Assembly (NCBI GenBank): GCA_020847395.1
Contig: JADLCD010000138.1
Span: forward strand, 1 to 64,000
Direction: 5' to 3'
DNA length: 64,000 bases
Source: Chitinophagaceae bacterium
Lineage (GTDB): Bacteria > Bacteroidota > Bacteroidia > Chitinophagales > Chitinophagaceae
The notes beneath the pieces were generated by a model. The model had not been told where the DNA came from, made no database searches, and saw only the letters and a list, made by a program, of their open reading frames with translations. This document shows positions 15,194-24,404 of the stretch, piece after piece. Position 1 is the stretch's first letter, and each line of letters begins with the position of its first letter. A program made the translations under genes and the position numbers.

Positions 15194-17101
15194 TCACACA
15201 TCCATAAACTCCCATGCACTTTGGTATGCATTATGGTTTTCCGCATACGCTATAAAATTTGCATAAAAAGGAAACTGGCTTAGTGTACTGCTGTCACCAA
15301 TTACCACCAGTTTTTTTCTTGCTCTCGTCATAGCAACATTCATACGGCGTATATCAGAAAGAAAACCAATTTTACTATCCGCATTGCTGCGCGTCATGCT
15401 GATGTAAATAATATCACGCTCCTGCCCCTGAAAGCTGTCTATGGTATTGACCGTAATTTTATTTGCATAATCCTTCAAATGAGCCGCATGTTGCATTTGC
15501 TCCTTCAGCAATACAATCTGCTGGCGGTAAGGAGATATAATGCCGATAGTCGGAAAATTTTCTGAAGTATAGTATTGCGAAACTGTATTAACGAGTTGCG
15601 AAAGATGCCTGAATAAAAAAGAAGCTTCTTCGGGATTGGATATACTTGTACCTTCTATTTTTTCTTCAAAGCCACAACCGGCAGTATCAATAAAATGCAG
15701 GGGCTTTTCCGTATCGGCCAGCACATGTGTGGCAACAGTATCATGCGCTTTCAATCGTCCTTCATAAAATACAGCAGAAGAATAACCCATAATAGTTTCA
15801 TGCATACGATATTGTTCTTCCAATACACTAACCGCCTCAGGGTGTAGCGCTACAGCTTTTTCAAGTAATGTTGTTGATAGCCCGGCCTTTGCAGCTTCTT
15901 CTGATTTTATTGTTGGCGGTAACTGGCAATAGTCACCGGCAAGTACCAGTTTTTTCGTTTTTAAAATGGGTATCCAGCAAGCAGGCTCCAATGCCTGGCC
16001 GGCTTCATCAATTACCGCAATATCATATTTGAGATTACGAATGGTAAAGTGATTAGCTCCAACCAGCGTAGCTGTAATTACCTGCGCTCTATTCAGCAGG
16101 TCGTTCATAATGTATTGTTCCGTTTTATCAACGTCTTTCATTATTTTATGGGCTTCATCAAACAATGCCTTGCGCTGCTCTCTTTCCGCCTTTCCAAAGT
16201 TACGCTTATACTTATGCGCCATATTCATAAACTCACTCGCCTGCTTCTTCATTTTCCGTATGTCTTTCATACTGCTGTGCTGCATCATCTTACTATCAAG
16301 CGTAAGCAAGGTTAATGATTCTGACACTCTTGCCGGGTTGCCTATCCGCAATACATTCAGTGTTTCTGCCGATAATTTTTCGCTTAATAAATCAACAGCC
16401 GCATTGCTGGGCGCTGTTACCAGTATTTGTTTATGCCCTTTTTGTATCAAAGCTTTAATAGCCTGTACAAGCGTGGTGGTTTTACCTGTACCGGGTGGAC
16501 CATGTACAATAGCCAGTTCATTTGCTTCAAGTATTTTATTTACTGCTGCCTGTTGTGATGCATTTAAGCGGTAACGGTGAGGCGGAGATGCTGCAGTATA
16601 AAAAGTAGGTTTCTTTTCTCCTGTTAATATTTTAATGAGGGTATTTTCTTTTTCGTTCTCCGATAGTTCAACCGCGTTTTTAAGCGCATACTGCATTTCA
16701 TCATAGCTGTTATCATCAAAAAGCAGGTCTATGCCTAATTTCCCATCCCGGCTCCAATCGGGCAACTCATCTGTGCGCAATGTTATTTTTAAACGATTGC
16801 CGGATTGATGGCTTATAACACCTTCAGCCCTGTATTCTTTAGGAGAATGATTGGAGAAAAGTGCTGCCGATGCCCCGAAACGAAGCTGGTGCGGAATATC
16901 ATGATTGGTAGTTCGTTCAACCTCAACTGTTAGATAGTCGCCTCTGCTCATTTCTGTATCCCGTATGGCAATGGGATACCAGCTTATGCCATTCGCCCTT
17001 CTATCCTGTATAGACGAATGTTCAATTAACTCTTTATACGCGTTTTCATCTTCCTGCCTCTCCGTTTTCAATAATTCCAACAGCTTTTTAAAATAATCCA
17101 T
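15194..17101 (-). CDS. SF1B helicase, IGHMBP2/Upf1-like AAA protein
   Basis: This 635-residue DNA/RNA helicase has an N-terminal oligonucleotide-binding-like region (about 1-170). The motor shows Walker A HGPPGTGKTTTLVQAI, Walker B AVIDEAGQALEPACW, motif III AGDYCQLPPTIKSE, motif IV-like LEEQYRMHETIMGY, motif V VNTIDSFQGQERDIIYISMT and motif VI NVAMTRARKKLVVIGD. This order is that of superfamily 1B 5'-to-3' helicases such as IGHMBP2. It is cytoplasmic and monocistronic; the natural substrate is not evident. ATG at 17101 gives the normal family N-terminus. Confidence 0.9.
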   Translation of the reverse strand: MDYFKKLLELLKTERQEDENAYKELIEHSSIQDRRANGISWYPIAIRDTEMSRGDYLTVEVERTTNHDIPHQLRFGASAALFSNHSPKEYRAEGVISHQSGNRLKITLRTDELPDWSRDGKLGIDLLFDDNSYDEMQYALKNAVELSENEKENTLIKILTGEKKPTFYTAASPPHRYRLNASQQAAVNKILEANELAIVHGPPGTGKTTTLVQAIKALIQKGHKQILVTAPSNAAVDLLSEKLSAETLNVLRIGNPARVSESLTLLTLDSKMMQHSSMKDIRKMKKQASEFMNMAHKYKRNFGKAEREQRKALFDEAHKIMKDVDKTEQYIMNDLLNRAQVITATLVGANHFTIRNLKYDIAVIDEAGQALEPACWIPILKTKKLVLAGDYCQLPPTIKSEEAAKAGLSTTLLEKAVALHPEAVSVLEEQYRMHETIMGYSSAVFYEGRLKAHDTVATHVLADTEKPLHFIDTAGCGFEEKIEGTSISNPEEASFLFRHLSQLVNTVSQYYTSENFPTIGIISPYRQQIVLLKEQMQHAAHLKDYANKITVNTIDSFQGQERDIIYISMTRSNADSKIGFLSDIRRMNVAMTRARKKLVVIGDSSTLSQFPFYANFIAYAENHNAYQSAWEFMDV

Positions 17102-17166
17102 CAGGCAAAGGTAAAGAGGTTACTGGTTGCAAGTTGTGCCTATTCACCATTGCCTGATAAAAGTTA

Positions 17167-17190
17167 AGAGCCACGAATTACCGTGGCTCT
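17167..17190 (-). terminator. Stem-loop terminator of the T9SS protein gene
   Basis: AGAGCCACG (17167-17175) and CGTGGCTCT (17182-17190) form a perfect 9-bp stem with loop AATTAC. Read on the minus strand it follows the gene at 17226 and is succeeded by TTAACTTTTATC, a T-rich tail. It probably ends transcription of the sorting-domain protein before it enters the helicase gene. Confidence 0.6.
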
Positions 17191-17225
17191 GCCTGCATTG
17201 TTCAAGAAAAAGCAAAATACTTAAA

Positions 17226-18719
17226 TTACTGGATAATTATTTTCCCGGCAGATGACTGCACATCATTAATAATTACTGAAACAAAATATATTCCCTTTGC
17301 ATGTATATTTCCAGTTGAAACTTTTACAGGGGTACCTGCAGTAATATTAACCGCTGATTGTTTTTTTATAATTCTTCCACTCAAATCAGCAATAATTATT
17401 TCAGCTTTATTAACTGTTTTATTAACTGCTATTGAAAAATAATTATCGGTTACTACTGTAGGGTAAATATTAACCGCCTGCTGCGATGAAACTGCTAACC
17501 GTACAGATATTACTTTTGAATAGGTAACTACGCCGGTAAGGTCAGTTATTTTAAGACGATAATGACTTACACCGCTTACAGGATGCGCATCAGTATAAGT
17601 ATATGTTGTTTTATTAACAGTTCCTGCTATTTTCTGCATAGCTGAAAAGGCATTTCCGTCTGCGCTTCTTTCTACTTCAAAAATATCCGGGTTACTTCCT
17701 CCTGCAATAGTCCAGTTTAATTCAACAGCATTATTTTTTTCAACTGCGGTAAAAGCTTCCAGCGAAACCGGTAAAAGCGATAAGGTTTGAAGATTAAAGC
17801 TCACCCTGTTATCACCAGTATTTTCATAATATTCTAAAACCAAATTGTAAGAACCATTAAGAGAAACCGAGGTTGCAGTTGTAGTGTAAGAGTGAAGGTT
17901 CCAGTTATCAATAATCCAGGTAGCGCCGCCATTAATGCTTAACCTGTAACCATCATCACCACCAACGGTAAGCATATATGTACCTGCTGCAAATGTTTTC
18001 GTTAATCTATATCGTGCACTATACGTTTCTGTTTGCACAGCGCAGGCACTGGTAGTGTAGGTAGTGTTGCTTCCGACAAAACTTTCGTCAAAATTAGGAT
18101 TTGAAGCAATGCCTTCTGTTACACGGCCAGAGTAAATATCAAAGTTTATTCCATCATAAATATAGCCATACCACACATTGTTACTGCCGTATAAAGCAGT
18201 GTTTTCTGTTCCGCTACATACTGTTGCAACAGAAAATGAAATCCTGTTTGAGCCACCGTTTTCATAAAAATCCAACACCATATTATATGTACCATTCAAA
18301 GTAACGGTATAAGTTGTTGTAGCATAACTCTGGTCAACCCAACTATTGATAACCCAGTTTGAGCCACCATCTAAACTTAACCTGTATCCATCATCACCAC
18401 CTACAACAAAAGTGTAGGTACCACTTGCAAATGTTTTGGTAAGTTTATAGCGAACACTAAAAGTTTCTGTTTGTACGCTACACGAGGTAGTATTGTAGGT
18501 AACATTATCGCCACCAAAACTTTCATCAAAATTTGGGCTTGAGGTGCTGCCTTCATTTACATAACCTCTGTAGGTAGTAAGGTTTAAGTTATTGTATACA
18601 TAACCAATCCATACATTGTTTGTACCATATGTAGTTTGATTTCCTGTAGGAGTACACTGGCTATTTGCAGCGAGTGCAAACACTAAAACATTAAAAGAAA
18701 GAAGTAAAAATTTTTTCAT
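17226..18719 (-). CDS. T9SS type A sorting-domain protein with two PA14-like domains
   Basis: About 497 residues from the Met (18719) that gives a clean signal peptide (MKKFLLLSFNVLVFALAANS); an ATG eight codons earlier is possible. Two similar beta-sandwich repeats (about residues 20-165 and 170-305) each end in a GGDDGYRLSLDGGSNW-like PA14 motif and NGTYNMVLDFYENGG. A fibronectin-like region follows (LPVSLEAFTAVEKNNAVELN). The C-terminal about 80 residues (NIYPTVVTDNYFSI to GKIIIQ) form a type IX secretion sorting domain. The product is therefore exported and surface-attached or released; PA14 domains often bind carbohydrate. Confidence 0.85.
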   Translation of the reverse strand: MKKFLLLSFNVLVFALAANSQCTPTGNQTTYGTNNVWIGYVYNNLNLTTYRGYVNEGSTSSPNFDESFGGDNVTYNTTSCSVQTETFSVRYKLTKTFASGTYTFVVGGDDGYRLSLDGGSNWVINSWVDQSYATTTYTVTLNGTYNMVLDFYENGGSNRISFSVATVCSGTENTALYGSNNVWYGYIYDGINFDIYSGRVTEGIASNPNFDESFVGSNTTYTTSACAVQTETYSARYRLTKTFAAGTYMLTVGGDDGYRLSINGGATWIIDNWNLHSYTTTATSVSLNGSYNLVLEYYENTGDNRVSFNLQTLSLLPVSLEAFTAVEKNNAVELNWTIAGGSNPDIFEVERSADGNAFSAMQKIAGTVNKTTYTYTDAHPVSGVSHYRLKITDLTGVVTYSKVISVRLAVSSQQAVNIYPTVVTDNYFSIAVNKTVNKAEIIIADLSGRIIKKQSAVNITAGTPVKVSTGNIHAKGIYFVSVIINDVQSSAGKIIIQ

Positions 18720-19147
18720 AACATTTTGCTTTAAGAACTTCATGCGTATAATTAAACGGGGGCGAGTAAGTGTTATTGCTTATTGTGTATTTAGGGATAT
18801 ATCTATTAATAATTAGTGCTTTTATTATAAATTATTAGGGGTAATTGATGTTTTTATTTTATAATTTTATGATTATCAATCATTTATAATTTTTTTATAT
18901 AGTATATTTAAATCATGTACAAATAAGTTTGAAGTAAATAAACGGGATTTAGTTTTCGATTTGTGGTTGGATAGTATCGATGAAAAGAATGCTTTGTTTG
19001 TTGATCTTTATCAATTGTTGAGGGATATATTGTTTGATTGCCACAACAGAGGATTGCCAGCATATAATTAAAACCCGTATTTTTTTGATTAGAACATTGA
19101 TATAAATCAACTCAGCACTAACACATAAGTTTGTTTAAATTGAAAGC
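18720..19147. other. AT-rich divergent intergenic region
   Basis: This 428-bp stretch separates the divergently transcribed sorting-domain gene and the DUF4286 gene. It is very AT-rich between about 18780 and 18920. No coding frame, strong hairpin or repeat was seen. A TAAGTTTG box at 19126-19133 fits the Bacteroidota -7 pattern for the plus gene, but no TTTG lies at the right distance upstream. Confidence 0.6.
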
Positions 19148-19453
19148 ATGGTAGTATATAATATCACCACAAAAGTTACCTGGCAAATTGCTGATGAATG
19201 GTTGAAGTGGCAGCAGGAAGAGCATATACCGGAAATGCTGGCAACATTATTATTTGCCGAACATAAAATATTCAAATTGCTTGAACAGCACGAGGATGAA
19301 GGGCCAACATTCACTATACAATTTTTTTTCAGCAGCCTGGGAAAATACGAGGCATATATGCGATTGCATGCTGCGGCGCTGCGTGAAAAAGCTATCAACC
19401 GCTGGGGAAATCAAAGCATTTCATTCCGCACAGTAATGCAGCTTGTTAACTAA
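19148..19453 (+). CDS. DUF4286 family protein
   Basis: This 101-residue cytoplasmic protein has the DUF4286 pattern: MVVYNITTKVTWQIADEWLK at the start, then a central HKIFKLLEQHEDEGPTFTIQF and a C-terminal helix with LGKYEAYMRLHAAALREKAI. The family is small, ferredoxin-like in appearance and largely confined to Bacteroidota; no reaction is known. It is monocistronic, with 283 bp before the HU gene. Confidence 0.85.
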   Translation: MVVYNITTKVTWQIADEWLKWQQEEHIPEMLATLLFAEHKIFKLLEQHEDEGPTFTIQFFFSSLGKYEAYMRLHAAALREKAINRWGNQSISFRTVMQLVN

Positions 19454-19674
19454 TTGTGGAAAATAGCACAATATAATAAGTGCAGCAAACCATAGCTGAG
19501 GCAAATAAAGGCTGTAAGCCATTTATTCATATAGTTACTGAAACTCAATGCTGTAGCAGGTTTCAGCAGATTGTAGCCAGGCTGTTAAACTTTTTTCTTT
19601 TCATATAAATCCTTATAACCCTTATCCACAGCGGGTTCAGGAGCATTGATATAATTATTTAATAGCAGAAAAAT

Positions 19675-19704
19675 TTTGCCAGATATAAAAAGCATCTATA
19701 TTTG
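19675..19704 (+). promoter_or_regulatory. Bacteroidota-type promoter of the HU gene
   Basis: TTTG (19675-19678) and TATATTTG (19697-19704) are separated by 18 bp, matching the -33 TTTG / -7 TAnnTTTG pattern used by the Bacteroidota housekeeping sigma. Initiation would fall near 19711, leaving a leader of about 26 bases to the HU start at 19737. Confidence 0.7.
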
Positions 19705-19736
19705 CCCACCTAAATACATTTGTAAAACAATATATC

Positions 19737-20006
19737 ATGAACAAAGCAGAATTAATCGCAAAAATTGCTGATGATGCCGGCATCACAAAAACCCAGGCTA
19801 ACGATTCATTGGATTCTTTCATTGAAGCTGTTACCAAAACTTTGAAAGGTGGTGGTAAAGTAACACTGGTGGGTTTCGGAACTTTTTCAGTTTCTAAACG
19901 TGCAGCACGCAATGGCCGTAACCCTCAAACCGGCGCGGTTATTAAAATTAAAGCAAAAAAAGTTGCCCGCTTTAAAGCCGGTAAAGAATTATCAGCTAAA
20001 TTATAA
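19737..20006 (+). CDS. HU family DNA-binding protein
   Basis: This 89-residue nucleoid protein has the full HU fold: [20 protein letters not shown] helix pair, the [18 protein letters not shown] strand signature, then the DNA-binding arm [20 protein letters not shown] and the closing ARFKAGKEL. It dimerises, bends DNA and compacts the chromosome. A canonical promoter lies upstream (19675-19704) and a terminator just downstream (20028-20059), so it is a stand-alone, probably strongly expressed gene, with the bTHX gene next. Confidence 0.95.
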   Translation: MNKAELIAKIADDAGITKTQANDSLDSFIEAVTKTLKGGGKVTLVGFGTFSVSKRAARNGRNPQTGAVIKIKAKKVARFKAGKELSAKL

Positions 20007-20027
20007 CAGCATATTCAGTAACTTATA

Positions 20028-20059
20028 AGCAGGATGCATATCTTGTATCTTGCTTTTTT
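20028..20059 (+). terminator. Rho-independent terminator after HU
   Basis: AGCAGGATGCA (20028-20038) pairs with TGTATCTTGCT (20044-20054) over 11 bp including three G-U pairs, loop TATCT, followed by a run of T. It lies 22 bp after the HU stop. Confidence 0.75.
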
Positions 20060-20101
20060 ATTTTTTGCCATACTGTTTTAAACATCATTCAATTTACAAT
20101 T

Positions 20102-20209
20102 ATGGGTAGAGGAGATAAAAAAACCAAGAAAGGTAAAATTGCACAAGGTTCATTTGGCAAAAGCAGACCAGCCAAACCAAAGAAAGCCGCTGCAAAAAAA
20201 TCTGCATAA
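20102..20209 (+). CDS. 30S ribosomal protein bTHX, 35 residues
   Basis: A 35-codon gene beginning MGRGDKKTKKGKIAQGSFGK, then SRPAKPKKAAAKKSA. Length, extreme basicity and the GRGDKKTKKGKI opening match the small ribosomal protein THX, which sits in the head of the 30S subunit and is common in Bacteroidota. It lies 95 bp after the HU gene and is followed by a strong terminator. It is often missed by gene finders because of size. Confidence 0.9.
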   Translation: MGRGDKKTKKGKIAQGSFGKSRPAKPKKAAAKKSA

Positions 20210-20242
20210 CAGTTATCAATACACTAATTTATGTTAGGAATG

Positions 20243-20275
20243 ACTGCGAAGTATATGCTTCGCAGTTTTATTTTA
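20243..20275 (+). terminator. Rho-independent terminator after bTHX
   Basis: ACTGCGAAG (20243-20251) and CTTCGCAGT (20258-20266) form a perfect 9-bp stem with a 6-base loop TATATG, followed by TTTATTTTAT. It lies between bTHX and the convergent pdxH gene and could serve both. Confidence 0.85.
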
Positions 20276-20312
20276 TAGAAACTATTTTACACGGCGCATA
20301 AAGCGAAGCAGC

Positions 20313-20960
20313 TTAAGGCGCCAACCTTTCTATCTTCCATTCGCTATTTTCCTGCAGCGTATACTGCAACCTGTCGTGCAGGCGGCTTGGTCTTCCCTGC
20401 CAGAATTCTATAACTACCGGTCTTACAATGTAGCCGCCCCAATAATCAGGGCGTTCAATTTTTTTGCCGGCAAAAAGTGTTGAATTTTTCTCATATAAAT
20501 TATCAAGCCATTGCCGGTTTTCAATTACATGGCTTTGGGGTGAGGTAAGCGCTCCAATTTGTGAGCCTTCGGGCCTTGAATGAAAATAAGTATTGCTTTC
20601 TTCTGCCGGCACCTGCTGCACCAAACCTGTTATGCGCACCTGGCGTTCTAATTCTTTCCAAAAAAATACAATACATGCCTTAGGATTGTCAGCCAGTTGA
20701 TGCCCTTTAAAGCTCTGGTAATTGGTGAAAAAAGTAAAGCCTTTTTCAGAAAAATCTTTCAGCAAAACAATTCTTGCAGAAGGTATACCATCTGCGGAAG
20801 CGGTGGCAAGTGTCATCGCGTTTACTTCCGGTATCTCAGATTGAATGGCTTCTTTCCACCATTTGCCGAATTGCTGAATAGGGTCGTGCTCCGCATCTTC
20901 TTCAAGCAATTGTTTTTTGGAGTAACTGATGCGTATATCTGCAATAGATTTATCTGCCAT
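20313..20960 (-). CDS. pdxH: Pyridoxamine 5'-phosphate oxidase
   Basis: This 215-residue FMN enzyme oxidises pyridoxamine or pyridoxine 5'-phosphate to pyridoxal 5'-phosphate with oxygen, the last step of vitamin B6 supply. Family features: AMTLATASADGIPSARIVLL followed by KDF (FMN contact), FFTNYQSFKGHQLADNPKA, FFWKELERQVRITG, FHSRPEGSQIGALTSPQS and the C-terminal signature WGGYIVRPVVIEFWQGR then SRLHDR. Length is normal. It is divergent from the SNF2 helicase, with 124 bp between the starts. Confidence 0.95.
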   Translation of the reverse strand: MADKSIADIRISYSKKQLLEEDAEHDPIQQFGKWWKEAIQSEIPEVNAMTLATASADGIPSARIVLLKDFSEKGFTFFTNYQSFKGHQLADNPKACIVFFWKELERQVRITGLVQQVPAEESNTYFHSRPEGSQIGALTSPQSHVIENRQWLDNLYEKNSTLFAGKKIERPDYWGGYIVRPVVIEFWQGRPSRLHDRLQYTLQENSEWKIERLAP

Positions 20961-21084
20961 AGCTGGTTGTTAAAGTAATTGCCACAAAGGTAACCTCAAA
21001 AAACTTTCGTTTAAATTTTTATCATACGCATTATATATCGCCATTCCTTTTATTTTTGTCGCCCTGTGTTATAATTTTTGAGTG

Positions 21085-23949
21085 ATGGATAAAAAGGAGC
21101 TTGTTGTTTTACAGATTTCTCCCGGCGATTTTTTAAGTGGTTCGCCAGTTATAAACAAATTGAATATTGTTAAGAAGGGAGCAACGATCAATCTTAATAC
21201 GGAGGTATTGGATTGGTCGCTTGTGCGTAAGGTTTTCAGAGATGCACCCAAACCCTTCAGAGATATTTTAATGGATTGTTGTGAAGAAGCTATTGTGGAA
21301 CAGACGCAGCATCTTAAACATTTGCATAGTGTGCAAAGAACGGATATCACCTGGGATGCTTTCTATGAAAAAAACATAGCGGCTTACTGGCATAAAGCGT
21401 TCGAAACGCTTAAGCCATACTTTTCACTGGTAAAATGGTATCAGAAAAAGCCACAGTTCGGTAAAAAAAGTTTTCTTACCGGCCCCTGCTCCTTCAGCAC
21501 ATTCAGGCCCTCCCTGCAATTTGAAGTGTATAAAAAAAAGGATTTGCTCTCACTGCATTGTAATGTTGTATTGAATGGCACAGCATATACGCTACATTCA
21601 TTTAACCGGTTTGAATTTTTGCTGGAAAGCAAAAGCGAATATTTTATCCTTGCTTACCGTGATTATTTAACCCTTGAAAAAATAAAATCACTGCCTGTTG
21701 CGGGTTATGCTGCTGATCCGCAGGAGTTTGCCAAACATATTCTTGCAGACCTGGAGAAAAATTATCCTGTAAACAGGAACAATCACTTCCCGGTTAACAA
21801 GGTGGTTATTAAACCTGTTAACCGGCTTTTGCTAAGTGAATTGAATAATGCTTTTTTAATGCTCACCCCACAATGGGTATATGATGGAACGGTAGCGGAA
21901 GGTGAATGGAAAGACAGCTTTGAAGTAGTGAAAGATGGTGAAACTGTAATTATAAAACGCGATAAAGCGGCAGAAGACGGTTTTGTAAAAACGCTTGTTG
22001 CGCTTCATCCTAATTTTGCCAACCAGCGAAATGGTTATTATTACCTCTCCTTTGCTGATGCGCAGAAAAAGCAATGGTTCATGAAAGTGTATCATCAACT
22101 GCTGCAAATGGATATTGAGATTGTGGGTATGGATATGCTGAAACATTTTCGTTACTCACCACACGAAGCGCTTACTGAAATGAAACCCGTTCGGGAAAAT
22201 GAACAATGGGTTGTGTATGAAATGAACCTCTCATTCGGTAAAGAAAAAGTGCCATTGGCAGAGTTACAGAAAATGTTGTTGGCCGGACAAAAAGCATTGT
22301 TACTGAAAGATGGCTCTCTTGGCGTGTTAGGTGAGGCGTGGATGCGGCAATATGCGTCAATAGTAAAGCATGGAAAAATTAATAATAATGAAATAGAAGT
22401 ATTACGATGGATGGCGGTGGCAACCGAAGAAAACGCAGGTGGTGAGATGCTGCTGAGGCAGGCTGTGCAAAAAAGCTGGTGGAGCAAATGGCTGCAATGG
22501 CAACGCGAAGAAGGTTTGCAATATTCGTTGCCCGATGCATTACATGCACAACTGCGTCCTTATCAGCAAAAGGGTTATGAGTGGATGTTGCTGTTGAATG
22601 AAATAGGCGCAGGGGCTTGCCTGGCAGATGATATGGGTTTGGGGAAAACATTACAGAGTATAGCAGCTATCGTATCTTATATCACAAAAAAACCTTCTTC
22701 AAAAAATATTATCATTTGCCCCTCATCACTTATTTATAACTGGCAAAAAGAGTTTGAACAATTTGCACCTGCTGTAAAAACAATGGTATACCACGGCACC
22801 AACCGTAAAAAAGAATCGCTTACTCACGCTCAGCATCACGTAATTATAACCACATACAGCACCATGCGTAATAATGCAGATGATATAGCGGAACAAGGCT
22901 ACGGTATAGCTGTAATTGATGAAAGCCACAACATTAAAAATCCTTCTACGCAAATAGCGCAGGCGGTCATGAAAATACGCGCTGATTTTCGTTTAGCCCT
23001 TAGCGGCACTCCCGTGGTGAACAATACCTTTGACCTATATGCACAACTCAATTTTGTTGTGCCGGGTTTATTTGGCAGCAGGGAATTTTTTAAAAGAGAA
23101 TATGCAGAACCAATTGACAGCAGGCAGGACGAAGAAAAAGTAGCCGCTTTAAAAAAATTAACCGCGCCGTTTATTTTACGTCGCACAAAGGAGCAGGTGG
23201 CAAAAGATTTACCAGACAAAACAGAATCGATATTGTGGTGCGAAATGAACGGTTTGCAGCGCGATGTATATGAAAATATTTTGCAGCAAACACGCAAAAG
23301 TATCTTTCTTGAAGTGGAGAAAAACGGTTTGTCTAAAAGTAAGTTTTCTATTCTGCAGGGCATGACGAAGCTGAGGCAGGTATGCAGTTCGCCTTTATTG
23401 CTTCCTGAAGCTGATAAACAGATACCCTGCTCAGAATCTGTAAAGATGCAGGTGTTGATGGACGAGTTAACGAATATTGTGTCATCGCATAAAGCGCTGG
23501 TGTTTTCTCAATTCAGCTCTATGCTGCATTTGCTGGCGGCAGAATGTACAAAGCGTGGTTTTGCTTTTTATCATTTTGACGGGCAAACGCCTCCTGCAAA
23601 AAGAACTGAAATGGTGGATGCGTTCCAGGAGCCGGAAAATAAAGTGCCGCTATTTTTAATCAGTCTTAAAGCCGGCAATACCGGGCTTACTTTAACCGCG
23701 GCGGATTATGTATTTCTTTTTGACCCGTGGTGGAATACTGCCGTGGAAGACCAGGCAATTGACCGTACGCATCGCATAGGGCAAACCAAAAATGTATTTG
23801 CTTATAAGATGATTTGTAAGGATACTATCGAAGAAAAAATCATCAACCTCCAGCAAAAGAAAAAGAAATTGTCTGAAGATTTGGTATCAGCAGATGAAAG
23901 CTTCGTGAAATCACTTACGGAAGAAGATATAGCGTATTTGTTTAGTTAG
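21085..23949 (+). CDS. SNF2-family DEAD/DEAH-box helicase
   Basis: This 954-residue protein has a roughly 480-residue N-terminal region of unknown fold and a C-terminal SNF2 ATPase. Motifs: ADDMGLGKTLQSIAAI (Walker A type I), VIDESHNIKNPSTQ (DESH in place of DEAH), LALSGTPVVNN, FILRRTKEQVAKDLP, HFDGQTPPAKRTEMV, LISLKAGNTGLTLTAADYVF and DPWWNTAVEDQAIDRTHRIG. It is a double-stranded DNA translocase of the bacterial SNF2 group, probably in repair or transcription recycling. ATG 21085 follows a GTG one codon earlier. No phage-defence partners are adjacent. Confidence 0.9.
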   Translation: MDKKELVVLQISPGDFLSGSPVINKLNIVKKGATINLNTEVLDWSLVRKVFRDAPKPFRDILMDCCEEAIVEQTQHLKHLHSVQRTDITWDAFYEKNIAAYWHKAFETLKPYFSLVKWYQKKPQFGKKSFLTGPCSFSTFRPSLQFEVYKKKDLLSLHCNVVLNGTAYTLHSFNRFEFLLESKSEYFILAYRDYLTLEKIKSLPVAGYAADPQEFAKHILADLEKNYPVNRNNHFPVNKVVIKPVNRLLLSELNNAFLMLTPQWVYDGTVAEGEWKDSFEVVKDGETVIIKRDKAAEDGFVKTLVALHPNFANQRNGYYYLSFADAQKKQWFMKVYHQLLQMDIEIVGMDMLKHFRYSPHEALTEMKPVRENEQWVVYEMNLSFGKEKVPLAELQKMLLAGQKALLLKDGSLGVLGEAWMRQYASIVKHGKINNNEIEVLRWMAVATEENAGGEMLLRQAVQKSWWSKWLQWQREEGLQYSLPDALHAQLRPYQQKGYEWMLLLNEIGAGACLADDMGLGKTLQSIAAIVSYITKKPSSKNIIICPSSLIYNWQKEFEQFAPAVKTMVYHGTNRKKESLTHAQHHVIITTYSTMRNNADDIAEQGYGIAVIDESHNIKNPSTQIAQAVMKIRADFRLALSGTPVVNNTFDLYAQLNFVVPGLFGSREFFKREYAEPIDSRQDEEKVAALKKLTAPFILRRTKEQVAKDLPDKTESILWCEMNGLQRDVYENILQQTRKSIFLEVEKNGLSKSKFSILQGMTKLRQVCSSPLLLPEADKQIPCSESVKMQVLMDELTNIVSSHKALVFSQFSSMLHLLAAECTKRGFAFYHFDGQTPPAKRTEMVDAFQEPENKVPLFLISLKAGNTGLTLTAADYVFLFDPWWNTAVEDQAIDRTHRIGQTKNVFAYKMICKDTIEEKIINLQQKKKKLSEDLVSADESFVKSLTEEDIAYLFS

Positions 23950-23967
23950 GCAATTTAATTTGAAAAT

Positions 23968-24234
23968 GAATGAACCACGAAGACGGGGAGAACACGGAGT
24001 TGCACGGAGATGTTCCTTGCGGACTTTGCTTCCTTAGCTTCTTTGCGTGAAAATTTGAATGAACCACGAAGACGGGGAGAACACGGAGTTGCACGGAGAT
24101 GTTCCTTGCGGACTTTGCTTCCTTAGCTTCTTTGCGTGAAAATTTGAATGAACCACGGAGACAGGGAGGCAGGAAGTTACACGGAGGTTTTCTTTGGGTG
24201 AAAGCAATTTGAAAATTTGGAGATTTGAAAATGG
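23968..24234. repeat. 89-bp tandem duplication with a partial third copy
   Basis: Two identical 89-bp units (23968-24056 and 24057-24145) starting GAATGAACCACGAAGACGGG are followed by a degenerate third beginning at 24146. The text (CACGGAG, TTGCGTGAAAATT) is a phrase repeat common in intergenic DNA of Bacteroidota and some other phyla. Related phrases continue to about 24330. Open frames on the minus strand here are by-products of the repeat. The whole 455-bp gap after the helicase is repeat DNA. Confidence 0.9.
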
Positions 24235-24335
24235 AAGAGAAAGCATATTTCCCTCTGCGTCGCTGCTCCGTTGCGTGCGCTGCGGGAAACCTGGTTGAAA
24301 CAAGGACACGAAGATTCACAAAGGCATAAATTAAT

Positions 24336-24404
24336 AATCAACTTTGACAAGCCAGGGCTGTGCGTAGCATTCCTTCCCTTTGGGAAGATTAGGATGGGTT
24401 GCTT
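24336..24404 (-). repeat. 3'-end hairpin repeat after pyrH
   Basis: Immediately after the pyrH stop, in pyrH sense, the DNA reads AGCAACCCATCC, then CTTCCC-AAA-GGGAAG (24373-24387) and GGAATGCTACGCACAGCC. A very similar block follows the GH2 gene in the same relative orientation (50294-50345). The hairpin could protect or terminate the mRNA, or be a mobile repeat that settles after stop codons. Confidence 0.65.

Noticed and set aside
23942-24319. Minus-strand frames with FHAKKLRKQSPQGTSP-like repeats
   Set aside because: They are translations of the CACGGAG-type tandem repeat and show no protein features.
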